Shown: one piece after another, positions 43,647 to 53,495 of the stretch
Numbering within the stretch: position 1 is the first letter of the stretch
Layout of the letters: each line of letters starts with the position of its first letter
Assembly: GCA_050950345.1 (NCBI GenBank)
Contig: JBMNHK010000007.1
Location: 310,001-374,000, forward strand
Direction of reading: 5' to 3'
DNA: 64,000 nucleotides
Source: Pelotomaculum_C sp050950345
GTDB lineage: Bacteria; Bacillota; Desulfotomaculia; Desulfotomaculales; Pelotomaculaceae
Translations under genes and position numbers: made by a program
The notes under the pieces: model-generated
What the model was told of the DNA's origin: nothing
The model's database searches: none
Seen by the model: only the letters and a program-made list of their open reading frames with translations

Positions 43647-44354
43647 GTGGAAAATACTTGTAGTTGCAATCCAGACCATGTGACAGGTTGTTTGGTATGC
43701 GGGGAGGAGTTGATTTATTCCGCCGCAGCTGAGAAAGTGCAGTGTATGATCTGCGAAAAAGAAGAGGAATCTAATGCCAGGTGCGCCCGGGGTCATTATA
43801 TTTGTGATGCTTGCCATAGGGGCAACATCCTTGCTTTAGTTGAACATGTTTGTTTGGCCTCAACAGCAACGGATCCTGTGGAAATCGCCTTGCGGATTTT
43901 TCAATTACCCGGATTGCATATGCATGGTCCGGAGTACCACAGTATCGTTCCGGCCGTTTTGGTGGCCGCTTATGGCAATAAGGTGCAGGATAAGCGGGAG
44001 CAGGCAATTAAAGAGGCCATCAAGCGAGGTAAAGAGATCAAAGGGGGCTCTTGCGGGAATAATGGCGCCTGCGGCGCCGGGATCGGTGTGGGCATTGCTT
44101 ATTCCGTGCTCCACGGGGTAACGCCTTTGTCCAAAGAAAGAGGCCCGGCTAACAGGATGACTGCCCTGGCCCTGATGGAAATTAGCCGCACTGGCGGTGC
44201 CAGGTGTTGTAAGAGAGATGTAATGGTAGCACTGGCAACAGCTAAACGGCATTTTGCAGAGCTGGATCATACTGTGGGCAGCAAGTATGTGTGCGAGCAG
44301 TACCCGCAGAATAAACAATGCATCAGGAGCGAGTGCCCGTACTACCCTGGGTAA
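43647..44354 (+). CDS. DUF5714 cysteine-rich protein
   Basis: 235 residues with about 18 cysteines: GCLVCGEELIYS, VQCMICEKEEESNARCARGHYICDACHRG, GGSCGNNGACGAGIG and the end CIRSECPYYPG. It matches the DUF5714 family of strict anaerobes, sometimes linked with methyltransferases; metal or cluster binding is likely. GTG 43647 after AAAGGTGA. Stand-alone gene. Confidence 0.75.
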   Translation: MENTCSCNPDHVTGCLVCGEELIYSAAAEKVQCMICEKEEESNARCARGHYICDACHRGNILALVEHVCLASTATDPVEIALRIFQLPGLHMHGPEYHSIVPAVLVAAYGNKVQDKREQAIKEAIKRGKEIKGGSCGNNGACGAGIGVGIAYSVLHGVTPLSKERGPANRMTALALMEISRTGGARCCKRDVMVALATAKRHFAELDHTVGSKYVCEQYPQNKQCIRSECPYYPG

Positions 44355-44373
44355 GCTTGTATTAAATCGAGAG

Positions 44374-44402
44374 CAAACCTCTCCAGGTAATGGTGAGGTT
44401 TG
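44374..44402. terminator. Hairpin between convergent genes
   Basis: CAAACCTCTCC (44374-44384) pairs with GGTGAGGTTTG (44392-44402), 11 bp with one mismatch and a 7-base loop. Confidence 0.6.
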
Positions 44403-44407
44403 TTTGG

Positions 44408-45247
44408 TTATTGAGCCGTAATCTCAATTACTACTACCTCAGGCGGGTTGAATATACGCGGCAAGGGAATGTTATTAGAAGCACCGCGGCTTACTATGTG
44501 TGTCAAGGAACCATGTTGATACAACCCGCCGGCATAGGCAGGAAACCAGCCTTGATTGGGCGCAAAAAGCCCATTTAATAATAAGGGGATTCTAATCTGG
44601 CCTCCATGTGCATGCCCTGACAGCACCAAATCAAAGTTGCTGTCCTTGTATATTTCGATTAATTCAGGGCGGTGAGCCAGGAGGATTTTGAACTCCGGTT
44701 GATCTTGCAACGCGGAAAAAGCATTATGAAATTCTGCCTTCCAATCAAAATCAGGTTTTTCAAACCTTACCATATCCGGGTCATCCACCCCGCCAATAAT
44801 AATGGATGAGTTTTTGACTTTAATATATTCATAATCGTTTTCAAGCACAGTAACACCATATTTACGTATTAAGGCTTTAATGTTGTGGATATTATTAGAC
44901 CAGTATTCGTGGTTCCCGGAGACGTAATATACGGGGGCAAGGTCCTTTATTCCTTCCAGAAACAATTCCGTGCCACGGATTGGCTCAACATCGTCGGCTA
45001 TATCTCCTGCCAGGGCAATGAGATCGGGTGTTTGTTGCTTAATCAATGAAACTATTCCGGTTTGCTCTTCTCCATAAATGTGGCTATGCAGATCAGTAAT
45101 TAAAACTATTCTGATTGAGTCACCCGGAGCCAATTTATTAGTATGGACAGCGTATTTTTTGAGCACCAAGCCATGATAGAAAGCCGCGTATAGAAGTATG
45201 GCCAACAGGCCCAAAACAACTAAAATCCTTATGAATCTCAAGAGCAT
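44408..45247 (-). CDS. Membrane-anchored metallophosphoesterase (YkuE/YaeI-like)
   Basis: 279 residues: one N-terminal transmembrane helix (IRILVVLGLLAILLYAAFYHG), then the calcineurin-like motifs DLHSH, GDIADD, GNHEYW and SGHAHGGQ, which bind two metals. Relatives hydrolyse lipid pyrophosphates or UDP-sugars outside the membrane; the substrate here is unknown. Confidence 0.88.
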   Translation of the reverse strand: MLLRFIRILVVLGLLAILLYAAFYHGLVLKKYAVHTNKLAPGDSIRIVLITDLHSHIYGEEQTGIVSLIKQQTPDLIALAGDIADDVEPIRGTELFLEGIKDLAPVYYVSGNHEYWSNNIHNIKALIRKYGVTVLENDYEYIKVKNSSIIIGGVDDPDMVRFEKPDFDWKAEFHNAFSALQDQPEFKILLAHRPELIEIYKDSNFDLVLSGHAHGGQIRIPLLLNGLFAPNQGWFPAYAGGLYQHGSLTHIVSRGASNNIPLPRIFNPPEVVVIEITAQ

Positions 45248-45487
45248 TCTCCTTATTCATTACTAATATTTTTTTGACTTTACTATTATATTATTTTGCC
45301 AAATGAATTGAGCAGGGTGTGGAGCATTATGGATTATTTTTATGTTTAAAATACCTGACGGAGACTGCCATGGAAGAAACAGGGGCACAAGAGGCAAAGG
45401 GCTATAGAAAATGGCCAGGAATATTAACTCCTGGCCGTGTTGTAAAACGCAGTTTTTTCTCAAATACAAGGTATAGATGATCAACAC

Positions 45488-45700
45488 CTATTTGTCATCC
45501 TCTTGGGCCGGGGCGGAAGGGTCAAATGCCCGGGCGCCCTTTTTGCGCCGCTTCACACATTCTGTCAGCAGGTATTCGATCTGGCCGTTGATGGAGCGAA
45601 AGTCGTCTTCAGCCCAGGCGGCTAATTCCTTCCATAAAGAGGGGGATAGCCTCAAAAGAATTTGCTTCTTATCCTTCCCTTTATCCTTAGCATTTTCCAG
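45488..45700 (-). CDS. Arc-type ribbon-helix-helix protein
   Basis: 70 residues. KQILLRLSPSLWKELAAWAED followed by DFRSINGQIEYLLTECVKRR is the Arc/MetJ fold. The probable start is a CTG at 45700, 6 bases behind GGGGTGAT; no ATG fits. It follows an SPFH gene; this SPFH plus Arc-like pairing recurs in Firmicutes. Confidence 0.65.
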   Translation of the reverse strand: MENAKDKGKDKKQILLRLSPSLWKELAAWAEDDFRSINGQIEYLLTECVKRRKKGARAFDPSAPAQEDDK

Positions 45701-45733
45701 TCGGGATCACCCCCACACATGTTGGTGGCAAAA

Positions 45734-46770
45734 TTAGTATATTGAACCGCTGTTGACGATGGGCTGAGCATCCTTATTCCCGCATAAGACCACCAGGAGG
45801 TTGCTGACCATAGCCGCCTTGCGTTCTTCATCCAGTTCAACGATGTTCTTTTCATTTAATCTGGCTTAGAGCCATGTCTACCATGCTGACAGCCCCCTCA
45901 ACAATCATCTGCCGGGCGGCGATGATCGCGGAGGCCTGCTGCCGCTGCAGCATTGCCGCGGCAATTTCCGGGGCATAAGCCAGATGGGTGATCCGGGCTT
46001 CCAGTATTTCGAGGCCGGCGATATCTACTCTGGCCTGGATTTCTTCCTTGAGCTTCTCCGCCACTTCCTGACTGCTGCCCCTTAAGGATTTTTCGCCGTC
46101 CTCCGAGGAGGCGTCGTAGGGATAGAGGCGGACGATATTGCGCAATGACGAATCGCATTGAATGGACAGAAACTCAACGTAGTTGTCCACGTTAAAGACC
46201 GCCTTGGCCGTATTGACTACCTTCCAGATGACCACGATGCCGATGATGATCGGATTGCCTAACTCATCGTTGATCTTCTGTTTCTCGTTGTTCAAAGTCA
46301 TGCTTTTCAGGGATATTTTCTTGTTGGGCCTTTTGGACTTTGAAGTTGGAGGCTTTGCCATGGGCCGCAGGAGGTTCAACGGTTATCCCTGCGCCGGCCG
46401 CGGCATCTCCGGCAGCAGGATTGACGGCTGAGACAAAGGGATTGACAAAGAAAAAGCCTTCGCCTTTTAATGTTCCGTAGTATTTGCCGAACAGGGTGAG
46501 TACTAGAGCCTCGTTGGGTTGCAGGATCTTCAAACCGGCGAACAGTATGGGTCCGATCAGGAAAGCGTATAAGCCGCAAACTACAATTAAGCCGATCCAT
46601 AGGCCTGTCACGGTTCCTCCGGCGGCATGAATAATGCCGTATACGAAGCCGAATAATGCTCCCAGCATCAGGATGATGTTCAGCACCAGCATCAGCATGC
46701 CGCTGATGTATTTTGCCGGGATTTCTTCATAGTGCAATTGCCTTTCGCTGGAACCTTGTATTCTGGTCAT
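45734..46770 (-). pseudogene. SPFH/band-7 membrane protein with two frameshifts
   Basis: The first frame (from ATG 46770) has two transmembrane helices and LKILQPNEALVLTLFGKYYG, GEGFFFVNPF. After about 46325 the match continues in the next frame (KKISLKSMTLNNEKQKINDELG to EGAVSMVDMAL), and after about 45866 in the third (ARLNEKNIVELDEERKAAMV to stop 45734). Each shift is one extra base; removing both gives 344 residues. Flotillin-like proteins organise membrane microdomains. Real decay or sequencing error cannot be separated here. Confidence 0.8.
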
Positions 46771-46887
46771 AGGAATCCTCCTTATCTTGATATCAATTTG
46801 ATATCATTAGAATATCACCACAGACACGGCAGTGTCAATTAATTAATTAGAAAAAGTAACCGGGGGGAGAAAAAAATCTCTATCATA

Positions 46888-46912
46888 TAAAAAATCTCCC
46901 TTGCGGGAGATT
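46888..46912 (-). terminator. Terminator of hcp
   Basis: On the minus strand AATCTCCC-GCAA-GGGAGATT is followed by TTTTTTA; an 8-bp perfect stem overlapping the hcp stop. Confidence 0.85.
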
Positions 46913-48545
46913 AATTACTCTTAGCGCCTAAAATTGCTTCCAGATCCTGTTCAGCCGTAGTGATGGGCTTGAGTCCGAATTTTTCTGACAGGACTTTCAG
47001 TATGTTCGGCGTTATGAAGGCGGGCAGGCTGGGCCCTAAACGGATGTCTTTAATACCCAGGTACAAAAGGGTCAGGAGAATAACTACCGCTTTTTGCTCA
47101 TACCATGATAAGACCATGGAGAGGGGCAGTTCGTTGACGCTGCAATTGAAGGCTTTGGCCAGGGCCAGGGCGATTTGAATTGCCGAGTAGGCATCATTGC
47201 ATTGGCCCACGTCAAGCAATCTGGGGATGCCGCCGATATCCCCCAATTGTTTATCAAAGAAACGGAATTTCCCGCAAGCCAGAGTCAGCACTACAGTATC
47301 TTGCGGCGTCTTTTCTACAAATTCGGTATAATAGTTACGGCCGGGTTTGGCCCCGTCGCAACCGGCTACCAGGAAGAAATGCTTAATCTTCCCGCTTTTG
47401 ACGCCGGCGATGATTTCATCTGCCACCCCCAGAACGGCATTTCTGGCAAAGCCGGTCATCACAAAGCCCTTGTCTTCATCTGAAGCAAAGCCGGGCATCT
47501 CCAGGGCTTTGCTGATCAATTTGTCAAACTGGCCGTTTTTTAAGTAGGTAACGCCAGGCCAGCCCACGGGCCCGGTTGTGAAAATGTTTTCTTTATAGGA
47601 TTCTTGCGGCTCCTGAATGCAGTTGGTGGTCATTAATATGGGACCGGGGAAATTCGCGAATTCCTTCTTCTGATTTTGCCAGGCCGTACCGTAATGACCG
47701 GCTAAATGGGGGTGTTTTTTCAACTCGGGGTAGCCGTGAGCCGGCAGCATTTCACCGTGGGTGTAGATATTAATGCCCTTACCCCCGGTTTGCTCTAAAA
47801 GATCTTGCAGATCCTTAAGATCGTGTCCGGATATTAATATGCATTTGCCTTTCTTATGTCCCAGAGGCACTTTGGTGGGTTCCGGATGGCCGAATGTGCC
47901 GGTATTGCCGGCATCCAATAATTCCATGGCCCGCAGGTTGATTTCCCCGCACTTAAGAACCAAAGCCAGGAAATCATCGAGGGTTAAATCAGGATTGGCG
48001 GTAGCCGCCAGTCCTTCCTGGATAAAGGAGTATACCTTGCTGTCTTCCTGGCCGAGAACCTGAGCGTGATGAGCAAAAGCGGCTAAACCACGCAGGCCAT
48101 AGATCAGCAATTGTTGCAGGGATTGAATGTCCGGGTCCGGATTTAACCTGCCCAGCCCCCATTGTTCACCTTGCTTGATTAATGCTTCTAAATCCTGTGC
48201 GGGAACGAAACCTACCACTGAATCGGCGTATTCTGTTTTTCCGCCGGCTTGCTTGACCTTATCCCTGACTTCGCCCTGCAGATCCTTGGCGCGGTGGATC
48301 AGGTTTTGCAGCGATACCGGGTCAAAGTTCACATTGGTCAAGGTAGCAAACAGGCCTTCACAGGTAAACCTGTCCACCTTTTGCTCAACAAGGCCAACCT
48401 TTCTGCCTTCGTTAGCATACATGGACAGACCGCGCAAAACCAGGGTCAAAAGATCTTGTAAGGCCGCGACTTCATCTTTTTTGCCGCATACGCCTTTTAC
48501 CGAGCAACCGCCTACGGCCGCTTGTTCGCATTGATTACAATACAT
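46911..48545 (-). CDS. hcp: Hydroxylamine reductase / hybrid-cluster protein Hcp
   Basis: 544 residues. The N-terminal Cys3, Cys6, Cys14, Cys20 (CNQCEQAAVGGCSVKGVC) ligate the [4Fe-4S] cluster of the anaerobe-type protein. The hybrid-cluster ligands are in GHDLKDL, YTHGEMLPAHGYP, TTNCIQEP, VAGCDGAKPGR and LACGKFRF. It reduces NO/hydroxylamine and counters nitrosative stress. Divergent from the membrane-protein gene at 48.7 kb; ribosome site AGGAGA. Confidence 0.96.
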   Translation of the reverse strand: MYCNQCEQAAVGGCSVKGVCGKKDEVAALQDLLTLVLRGLSMYANEGRKVGLVEQKVDRFTCEGLFATLTNVNFDPVSLQNLIHRAKDLQGEVRDKVKQAGGKTEYADSVVGFVPAQDLEALIKQGEQWGLGRLNPDPDIQSLQQLLIYGLRGLAAFAHHAQVLGQEDSKVYSFIQEGLAATANPDLTLDDFLALVLKCGEINLRAMELLDAGNTGTFGHPEPTKVPLGHKKGKCILISGHDLKDLQDLLEQTGGKGINIYTHGEMLPAHGYPELKKHPHLAGHYGTAWQNQKKEFANFPGPILMTTNCIQEPQESYKENIFTTGPVGWPGVTYLKNGQFDKLISKALEMPGFASDEDKGFVMTGFARNAVLGVADEIIAGVKSGKIKHFFLVAGCDGAKPGRNYYTEFVEKTPQDTVVLTLACGKFRFFDKQLGDIGGIPRLLDVGQCNDAYSAIQIALALAKAFNCSVNELPLSMVLSWYEQKAVVILLTLLYLGIKDIRLGPSLPAFITPNILKVLSEKFGLKPITTAEQDLEAILGAKSN

Positions 48546-48690
48546 GGCTGATTCTCCTGTTCAATATCCACACGGGTTTGGTTTTTATGTACCTAGTTTT
48601 TCCCCTGGGTGCTGTTTTATCCATGCCGGGTGGATATGGTATAATGTAGTGCATTATATGGTAGCTAATACTTACCGTGAGGTGGTTCTT

Positions 48691-49098
48691 TTGGAAAAAG
48701 CCATCTTGTTTTTAGCCCACCTGATAAATTACTTGCACGATTTAATAGTGGATCTTTTTGGCGTTTTGGGCTTTGGTTTAACTGATAAGGAGCTTCATTT
48801 CTGGCTGATAGGCCTGATTGGGATGGCCATTTTTATGGTAACCGATGTGATCTTCAAGTATGTTGGCAGATGGCACATCTCAGTCATTTCTTTTATCTAT
48901 ACTTTTACAGTTCTGCTGGTTATGGTGTTTGGCCTGGAAATCGAACAAAAAATAACAGGCAGGGGCTCCATGGAATTTGCCGATGTGGTTGCCGGCCTGT
49001 GGGGTTTTATAGTTGTTTTCAGTGCCTATATAGCCATAAAAGCCATACTGTATTTAACTAAAAGACTGATCAAGAAATTTACAGGTAAAGCAAGGTAG
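48691..49098 (+). CDS. Small integral membrane protein (135 aa)
   Basis: Four hydrophobic helices (ILFLAHLINYLHDLIVDLFG, FWLIGLIGMAIFMVTDVIF, ISFIYTFTVLLVMVFGLEI, VAGLWGFIVVFSAYIAIKAIL) and a basic tail. Not recognised. TTG 48691 with GAGGTGG before it is preferred; an upstream GTG-type frame to 48544 would run through the hcp promoter region. Confidence 0.65.
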   Translation: MEKAILFLAHLINYLHDLIVDLFGVLGFGLTDKELHFWLIGLIGMAIFMVTDVIFKYVGRWHISVISFIYTFTVLLVMVFGLEIEQKITGRGSMEFADVVAGLWGFIVVFSAYIAIKAILYLTKRLIKKFTGKAR

Positions 49099-49222
49099 GT
49101 TAAACCGGCAACAGTATAAAGGTGTTATTCCTGCGGGATAATTTTGGTAGGTATTTCACTGATTGGGGAGAATAATGCCCTAAAGTGCAGTAAAAAACTA
49201 TGAAAAGGCAGGATTAAGATAT

Positions 49223-51055
49223 TTGGCAACTGTAGAGCAAAAATATAAAAAAAGAGTAGTCCGCTATAACAACCTGCTGGAAAAATGGGGCAAGGCTGAG
49301 GGGTGGCTCGGCAATTTAAGGCTGTTGGTTTTTCTGGCCGGGCTGGGTGGAGCGGTAATAACATATCTGGCACACAAGTTCATCCTTATGGCGGCAGTCC
49401 TGGTTTTGTTTGCAGCGGTATTTTTTTATTTGGTTGCTCGCCATGAGAAGCTTAAAGCAACCTTGGAGCATGTAGCTGCACTGCGTGATATTAACACCAA
49501 CTCTCTTAAACGGCTAAAAGGGGAGTGGAACACATTTACAGATACCGGGGCGGATTTTATGACTGACAGTCATAGTTATGCCGGGGATCTTGATATTTTC
49601 GGGTCTAATTCTCTTTTCCAGTGGATCAATACGTCCCACACCTTTATGGGACGAAAAAAGCTCAGCGAGCAGTTTTTAGGTGTCGTCGGAAACGCCGATG
49701 ACATCAGGCAAAGACAGGGAGCAGTGGAGGAGTTAGCCGGTATGCTTGCCTGGCGGCAAAGGTTTTTAGCAGAAGGAATGCTGAAAAAAGGCGAGTTCAG
49801 GGATCCCCAGGAGCTCATACGCTGGGCCAGAGAAAGCAATGAGAGCTTCCGGAATCCCTGGCTCATCCCCATAATCCGGGTTGCTCCGATCATCACCATA
49901 TTCCTTGTTACGGCAGGGTTGATCCTGAATATCATCCCCTGGCAGTGGCCGGTAGCGGCGCTTGTAGCGCAATTTGCTTTCATATCCCATAATAAAAAAG
50001 AACGGCACATGGTGTTTAGCATGGCAGAGAATTATGCTGATGACTTGAAGGCTTATTATAAGCTGATCAAGCTTTTTGAAAAACGCAAATTTAAGAATGA
50101 ACATATTAATAAAATCAAAAAAGAGATTAAGGATCGGGATGGGTTAGAAGTTTTTAAACAGGTTGATCGTCTGTCTTCGATCATAGACTCAATAGCAGAT
50201 AGAAGAAATCTATTTTATTTTATTATTAATATTCTGCTCCTGTGGGATTATCATAATATCATCGCTCTCGAGCGTTGGAAACAAAAATCAGGGCCCGGGC
50301 TAAAAAAATGGTTTGACGCACTGGGCAGAATGGAGGCTCTGGCCAGTCTGGCCGTAATCCGGTTTGAACATCCGGATTGGGTGATGCCGCTAATTGACGA
50401 CGGAGATAAATCAGTGGTAGAAGCACAGGGCGTCGGCCACCCGCTGCTGTCAGAAGAGCGGGTAACTAATGATTTTTCCATTGGTGGCCAGGTGAAAGTC
50501 CTCTTGATTACCGGCTCTAATATGTCCGGCAAAAGCACGCTTTTACGGACTGCGGGGATCAACCTGGTACTGGCTTATGCCGGGGCGCCTGTATGCGCAA
50601 GGTGGTTTCGGGCTTCCATCATGGAAATAGGCAGCTGCATGCGGGTCAGCGATAATCTGGGTGAAAACATTTCTTCTTTTTATGCCGAACTCTTGAGGAT
50701 TAAAGAAATTGTCACGGCAGCTGAAAGCGGGAAAAGAGTGTTTTTCCTGCTGGATGAGATTTTTAAAGGCACCAATTCCCTGGACCGGCATACAGGGGCC
50801 AGGGTGCTCATAAACAAGCTGAGTCTCACCAACGCCATTGGCCTGGTTTCCACCCACGACCTGGAACTTTGTGACCTTGAACGGGAAAATAAAAGGATCG
50901 CCAACTACCACTTTCAGGAGTATTACGAAAAGGGCAAGATCCTTTTTGATTATAAATTGCGTCCGGGACCGTCCACTACCCGCAACGCCCTTTATCTGAT
51001 GCAGCTGGCAGGAATCAATATAGAAGAGGACCCTGTAATGATAAAGCTTAATTAA
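49223..51055 (+). CDS. Membrane-associated MutS-like ATPase
   Basis: 610 residues. The C-terminal third is a MutS domain V ATPase: Walker A ITGSNMSGKSTLLRT, Walker B FFLLDEIFKGTNS, SLDR, STHDLELCDL. Upstream there are four hydrophobic helices in two pairs (about residues 35-70 and 220-260) and a MutS core-like helical part; the mismatch-recognition domain is missing. This membrane MutS-like type is widespread but uncharacterised. TTG start 49223 after AAGGCAGGA. Confidence 0.85.
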   Translation: MATVEQKYKKRVVRYNNLLEKWGKAEGWLGNLRLLVFLAGLGGAVITYLAHKFILMAAVLVLFAAVFFYLVARHEKLKATLEHVAALRDINTNSLKRLKGEWNTFTDTGADFMTDSHSYAGDLDIFGSNSLFQWINTSHTFMGRKKLSEQFLGVVGNADDIRQRQGAVEELAGMLAWRQRFLAEGMLKKGEFRDPQELIRWARESNESFRNPWLIPIIRVAPIITIFLVTAGLILNIIPWQWPVAALVAQFAFISHNKKERHMVFSMAENYADDLKAYYKLIKLFEKRKFKNEHINKIKKEIKDRDGLEVFKQVDRLSSIIDSIADRRNLFYFIINILLLWDYHNIIALERWKQKSGPGLKKWFDALGRMEALASLAVIRFEHPDWVMPLIDDGDKSVVEAQGVGHPLLSEERVTNDFSIGGQVKVLLITGSNMSGKSTLLRTAGINLVLAYAGAPVCARWFRASIMEIGSCMRVSDNLGENISSFYAELLRIKEIVTAAESGKRVFFLLDEIFKGTNSLDRHTGARVLINKLSLTNAIGLVSTHDLELCDLERENKRIANYHFQEYYEKGKILFDYKLRPGPSTTRNALYLMQLAGINIEEDPVMIKLN

Positions 51056-51073
51056 TACTTCCGGAGGAGCGTT

Positions 51074-51820
51074 ATGTGGTATTATTTCGCACCTGCGGCC
51101 CTGGTGTTTATTTTACTTGGCCTGGCTGTGCATGTGGGCAAATGGTATTTTCTGATTGCCGGTTACAATACTATGAGCAAGGAGCAGCAGGCCAAAGTCA
51201 ATACCAGGGCCCTGGGCAGGCTCATCGGCTTTTATTGTTATGCCAACGGGGGCATATCTTTGTTGATGGGGGTATTAGCAGAATTGGACATACCTTCAGG
51301 CATCACCCTTGGCTTCATCTTTTTCGGTGTTTCGACCATCTATGTTCTGGTGAAGGCCCAAAAGTATGACGGGAACCTTTATGATGCTGCCGGTAAGCTG
51401 CGCCAGGGGGCGGGGCGGAAATTGGCCGTTGTGCTGGGGGGCATGCTGGTCGTATTTCTGGCGGTGGGTTTGCTGATGTATTTTTCCTCCCGGCCCACTC
51501 AGGTGACCATACTGGAGGAAGGACTGGGGGTGCAGGGCATGTATGGCGAGGTATATAGTTGGGACAGCATCCAGGAAGTTTTCTTGCTGGAAAAACTGCC
51601 CCGCATTGAAGCCCGCACTAACGGTTCCGCCGTTGGTTCCCACCTCAAAGGTCATTTTCGCACCACGGAGTATGGCCCGGTGAAGCTCTTTGTGGACAGT
51701 GAGACACCGCCTTTTGTTTATCTTAAAAGCGGTGAAAAAGTGGTCATATTCAACCTGGCAGATGCAGAGGAAACCAGGGTTATCTACGAAGCGATATTAG
51801 AAAGTCTAAATATGCAATAA
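51074..51820 (+). CDS. DUF3784 membrane protein with PH-like tail
   Basis: 248 residues. The N-terminal half matches DUF3784 (FILLGLAVHVGKWYFLIAGYNTMSKEQQ) with three to four membrane helices. The C-terminal half is a beta-rich domain (QVTILEEGLGVQGMYGEVYSW) that resembles bacterial PH-like domains. It follows the MutS-like gene by 18 bases (CCGGAGG ribosome site) and overlaps the end of the convergent mgtE by 15 bases. Confidence 0.75.
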   Translation: MWYYFAPAALVFILLGLAVHVGKWYFLIAGYNTMSKEQQAKVNTRALGRLIGFYCYANGGISLLMGVLAELDIPSGITLGFIFFGVSTIYVLVKAQKYDGNLYDAAGKLRQGAGRKLAVVLGGMLVVFLAVGLLMYFSSRPTQVTILEEGLGVQGMYGEVYSWDSIQEVFLLEKLPRIEARTNGSAVGSHLKGHFRTTEYGPVKLFVDSETPPFVYLKSGEKVVIFNLADAEETRVIYEAILESLNMQ

Positions 51821-53140
51821 CCATGTAGCAGTTTTGAAATATATTATCAGGGCTAAAGCATCAACAATAGTTGTTATTAGCGGACCGGCCATAATTGCAG
51901 GGTCCACCCGGAGCTTTTTGGCTATGATCGGCAGCAGCCCGCCAAGAATTTTTGCCAATACGATGGTGAAAAACATGGTGATGCATACGGTTAAAGACAA
52001 TAGTAACTCGTATTTTTCAAAATAATATATCTTGACAAAATTCACCACAGATAAAGTTATTCCCACAAGGCAGCTTACCTGGAGCTCTTTCCATAGGACC
52101 TTAAGAACATCTTTAAGTCTTATTTCTCCTAAAGCCAGTCCTCTGATGATGAGCGTCGATGATTGGGAGCCGGCGTTTCCACCGGTATTCATCAGCAGAG
52201 GGATAAATGCAGCGAGGATCATGACAGACTGCAAAACGTTATCATAACTTCTTATAATATATCCTGTAATGGTGGCCGTAAGCATCAGTATTATCAGCCA
52301 GGATATTCTGTGCTTTGCTAAGACAAATGCATTTGTCTTTAGATATTCTTTTTCAGAAGGCTGCATAGCAGCCATTTTCTGGAAATCCTCGGTGGTTTCT
52401 TGTTCAATAATATCGATAATGTCATCGATTGTCACTATGCCCACTAACCGGTGTTCATTATCAACAACGGGCATGGAAAGAAAGTCATATTTTTTAAACA
52501 ATGATGCAATTTTTTCTTGATCATCATAAGTATTTACAGATATAACGTCTGTTTCCATGATATCTTTGACTGCTGTTGCATCATCACTTAATATGAGTTT
52601 TCTTATGGATATGGTACCCTCAAGTATTCTATTGTTATCTAATACATAGCTGGTATCAATGGTCTCCTTGTCTACCCCTGTCGCTTTAATGTGCTGCAAG
52701 GCCTCTTTGACGGTCATCTCCTTTTTCAGGTCGACATACTCAATAGTCATGATGCTGCCGGCAGAATCCTCAGGATAATTTAAGAATTGGTTGATCAGTT
52801 TTCTTGTGTTTTCATCCGTATTTTTTAGAATCTTCTTGACGATGTTTGACGGCATTTCTTCTAAAAAGTCAATTGCATCGTCAAAGAATAATTCACCTAA
52901 AATATTCTTGATCTCCTTATCGGTAATGGATTCAACAATATATCTTTGCAGCTCACTTGATACATGTGAAAACACACCGGCGGCAATATCTTTGGGAAGC
53001 AACCTGAAGATCATCAGCAGTTTCCTCTTGTCAAGCTCTTCGAGAAGTTGAGCAAGATCAACAATGTTCATGTCAGAAACTACATTTCTTGCTTCGGCAT
53101 ATCTGCTTTCTGCAATAAGATTAAGCAGCATTTCTTTCAT
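51806..53140 (-). CDS. mgtE: Magnesium transporter MgtE
   Basis: 444 residues: N-terminal superhelical sensor domain (1-130), paired CBS domains (about 135-255), a connecting helix and five membrane helices with the pore motif PLLMNTGGNAGSQ. The cytosolic domains close the channel at high Mg. No M-box riboswitch is visible upstream, so control is probably by the protein itself. Confidence 0.96.
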   Translation of the reverse strand: MKEMLLNLIAESRYAEARNVVSDMNIVDLAQLLEELDKRKLLMIFRLLPKDIAAGVFSHVSSELQRYIVESITDKEIKNILGELFFDDAIDFLEEMPSNIVKKILKNTDENTRKLINQFLNYPEDSAGSIMTIEYVDLKKEMTVKEALQHIKATGVDKETIDTSYVLDNNRILEGTISIRKLILSDDATAVKDIMETDVISVNTYDDQEKIASLFKKYDFLSMPVVDNEHRLVGIVTIDDIIDIIEQETTEDFQKMAAMQPSEKEYLKTNAFVLAKHRISWLIILMLTATITGYIIRSYDNVLQSVMILAAFIPLLMNTGGNAGSQSSTLIIRGLALGEIRLKDVLKVLWKELQVSCLVGITLSVVNFVKIYYFEKYELLLSLTVCITMFFTIVLAKILGGLLPIIAKKLRVDPAIMAGPLITTIVDALALIIYFKTATWLLHI

Positions 53141-53258
53141 AGCGTAGCCACCTTTCTTAGATCCTGAATCCTGTCTGCACGCATTTTTAAAGGGATGGCC
53201 TCAATTTTCCTCTGGAAAAAGTTGAATTAATTATATATTAGCCTGATGGGAGGAAAGA

Positions 53259-53495
53259 ATGGTTTATTTAAAGTTTTTCACATTTCCAGATCGGGATGCG
53301 GAATTTGACTTTTTTATGAAAATAAAAAGAACGTGCTATGACACGTTTTATCCATTTAATATATTAAGACATGATCTTGAATGAATTGACTTTGAACCAA
53401 TTACTATTTTATATGGCGGCAATGGATCCGGCAAGTCAACCGCATTAAATGTGATCGCAGAAAAAACAGGCATTAGATGTGGTTCTACGGGGTGA
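53259..53495 (+). pseudogene. AAA ATPase N-terminal remnant
   Basis: MVYLKFFTFPDRDAEFDFF, an in-frame TGA at 53382, then FEPITILYGGNGSGKST with a Walker A motif, and a stop after 79 codons. It is the start of an overlapping-lifestyle or ABC-type ATPase whose remaining part is lost; a ribosome site GGGAGGAAAG is still present. It is truncated at the convergent amidase gene. Confidence 0.7.

Noticed and set aside
53141..53260. M-box magnesium riboswitch before mgtE
   Set aside because: No M-box-like conserved segments or terminator/antiterminator pair could be read in the leader.
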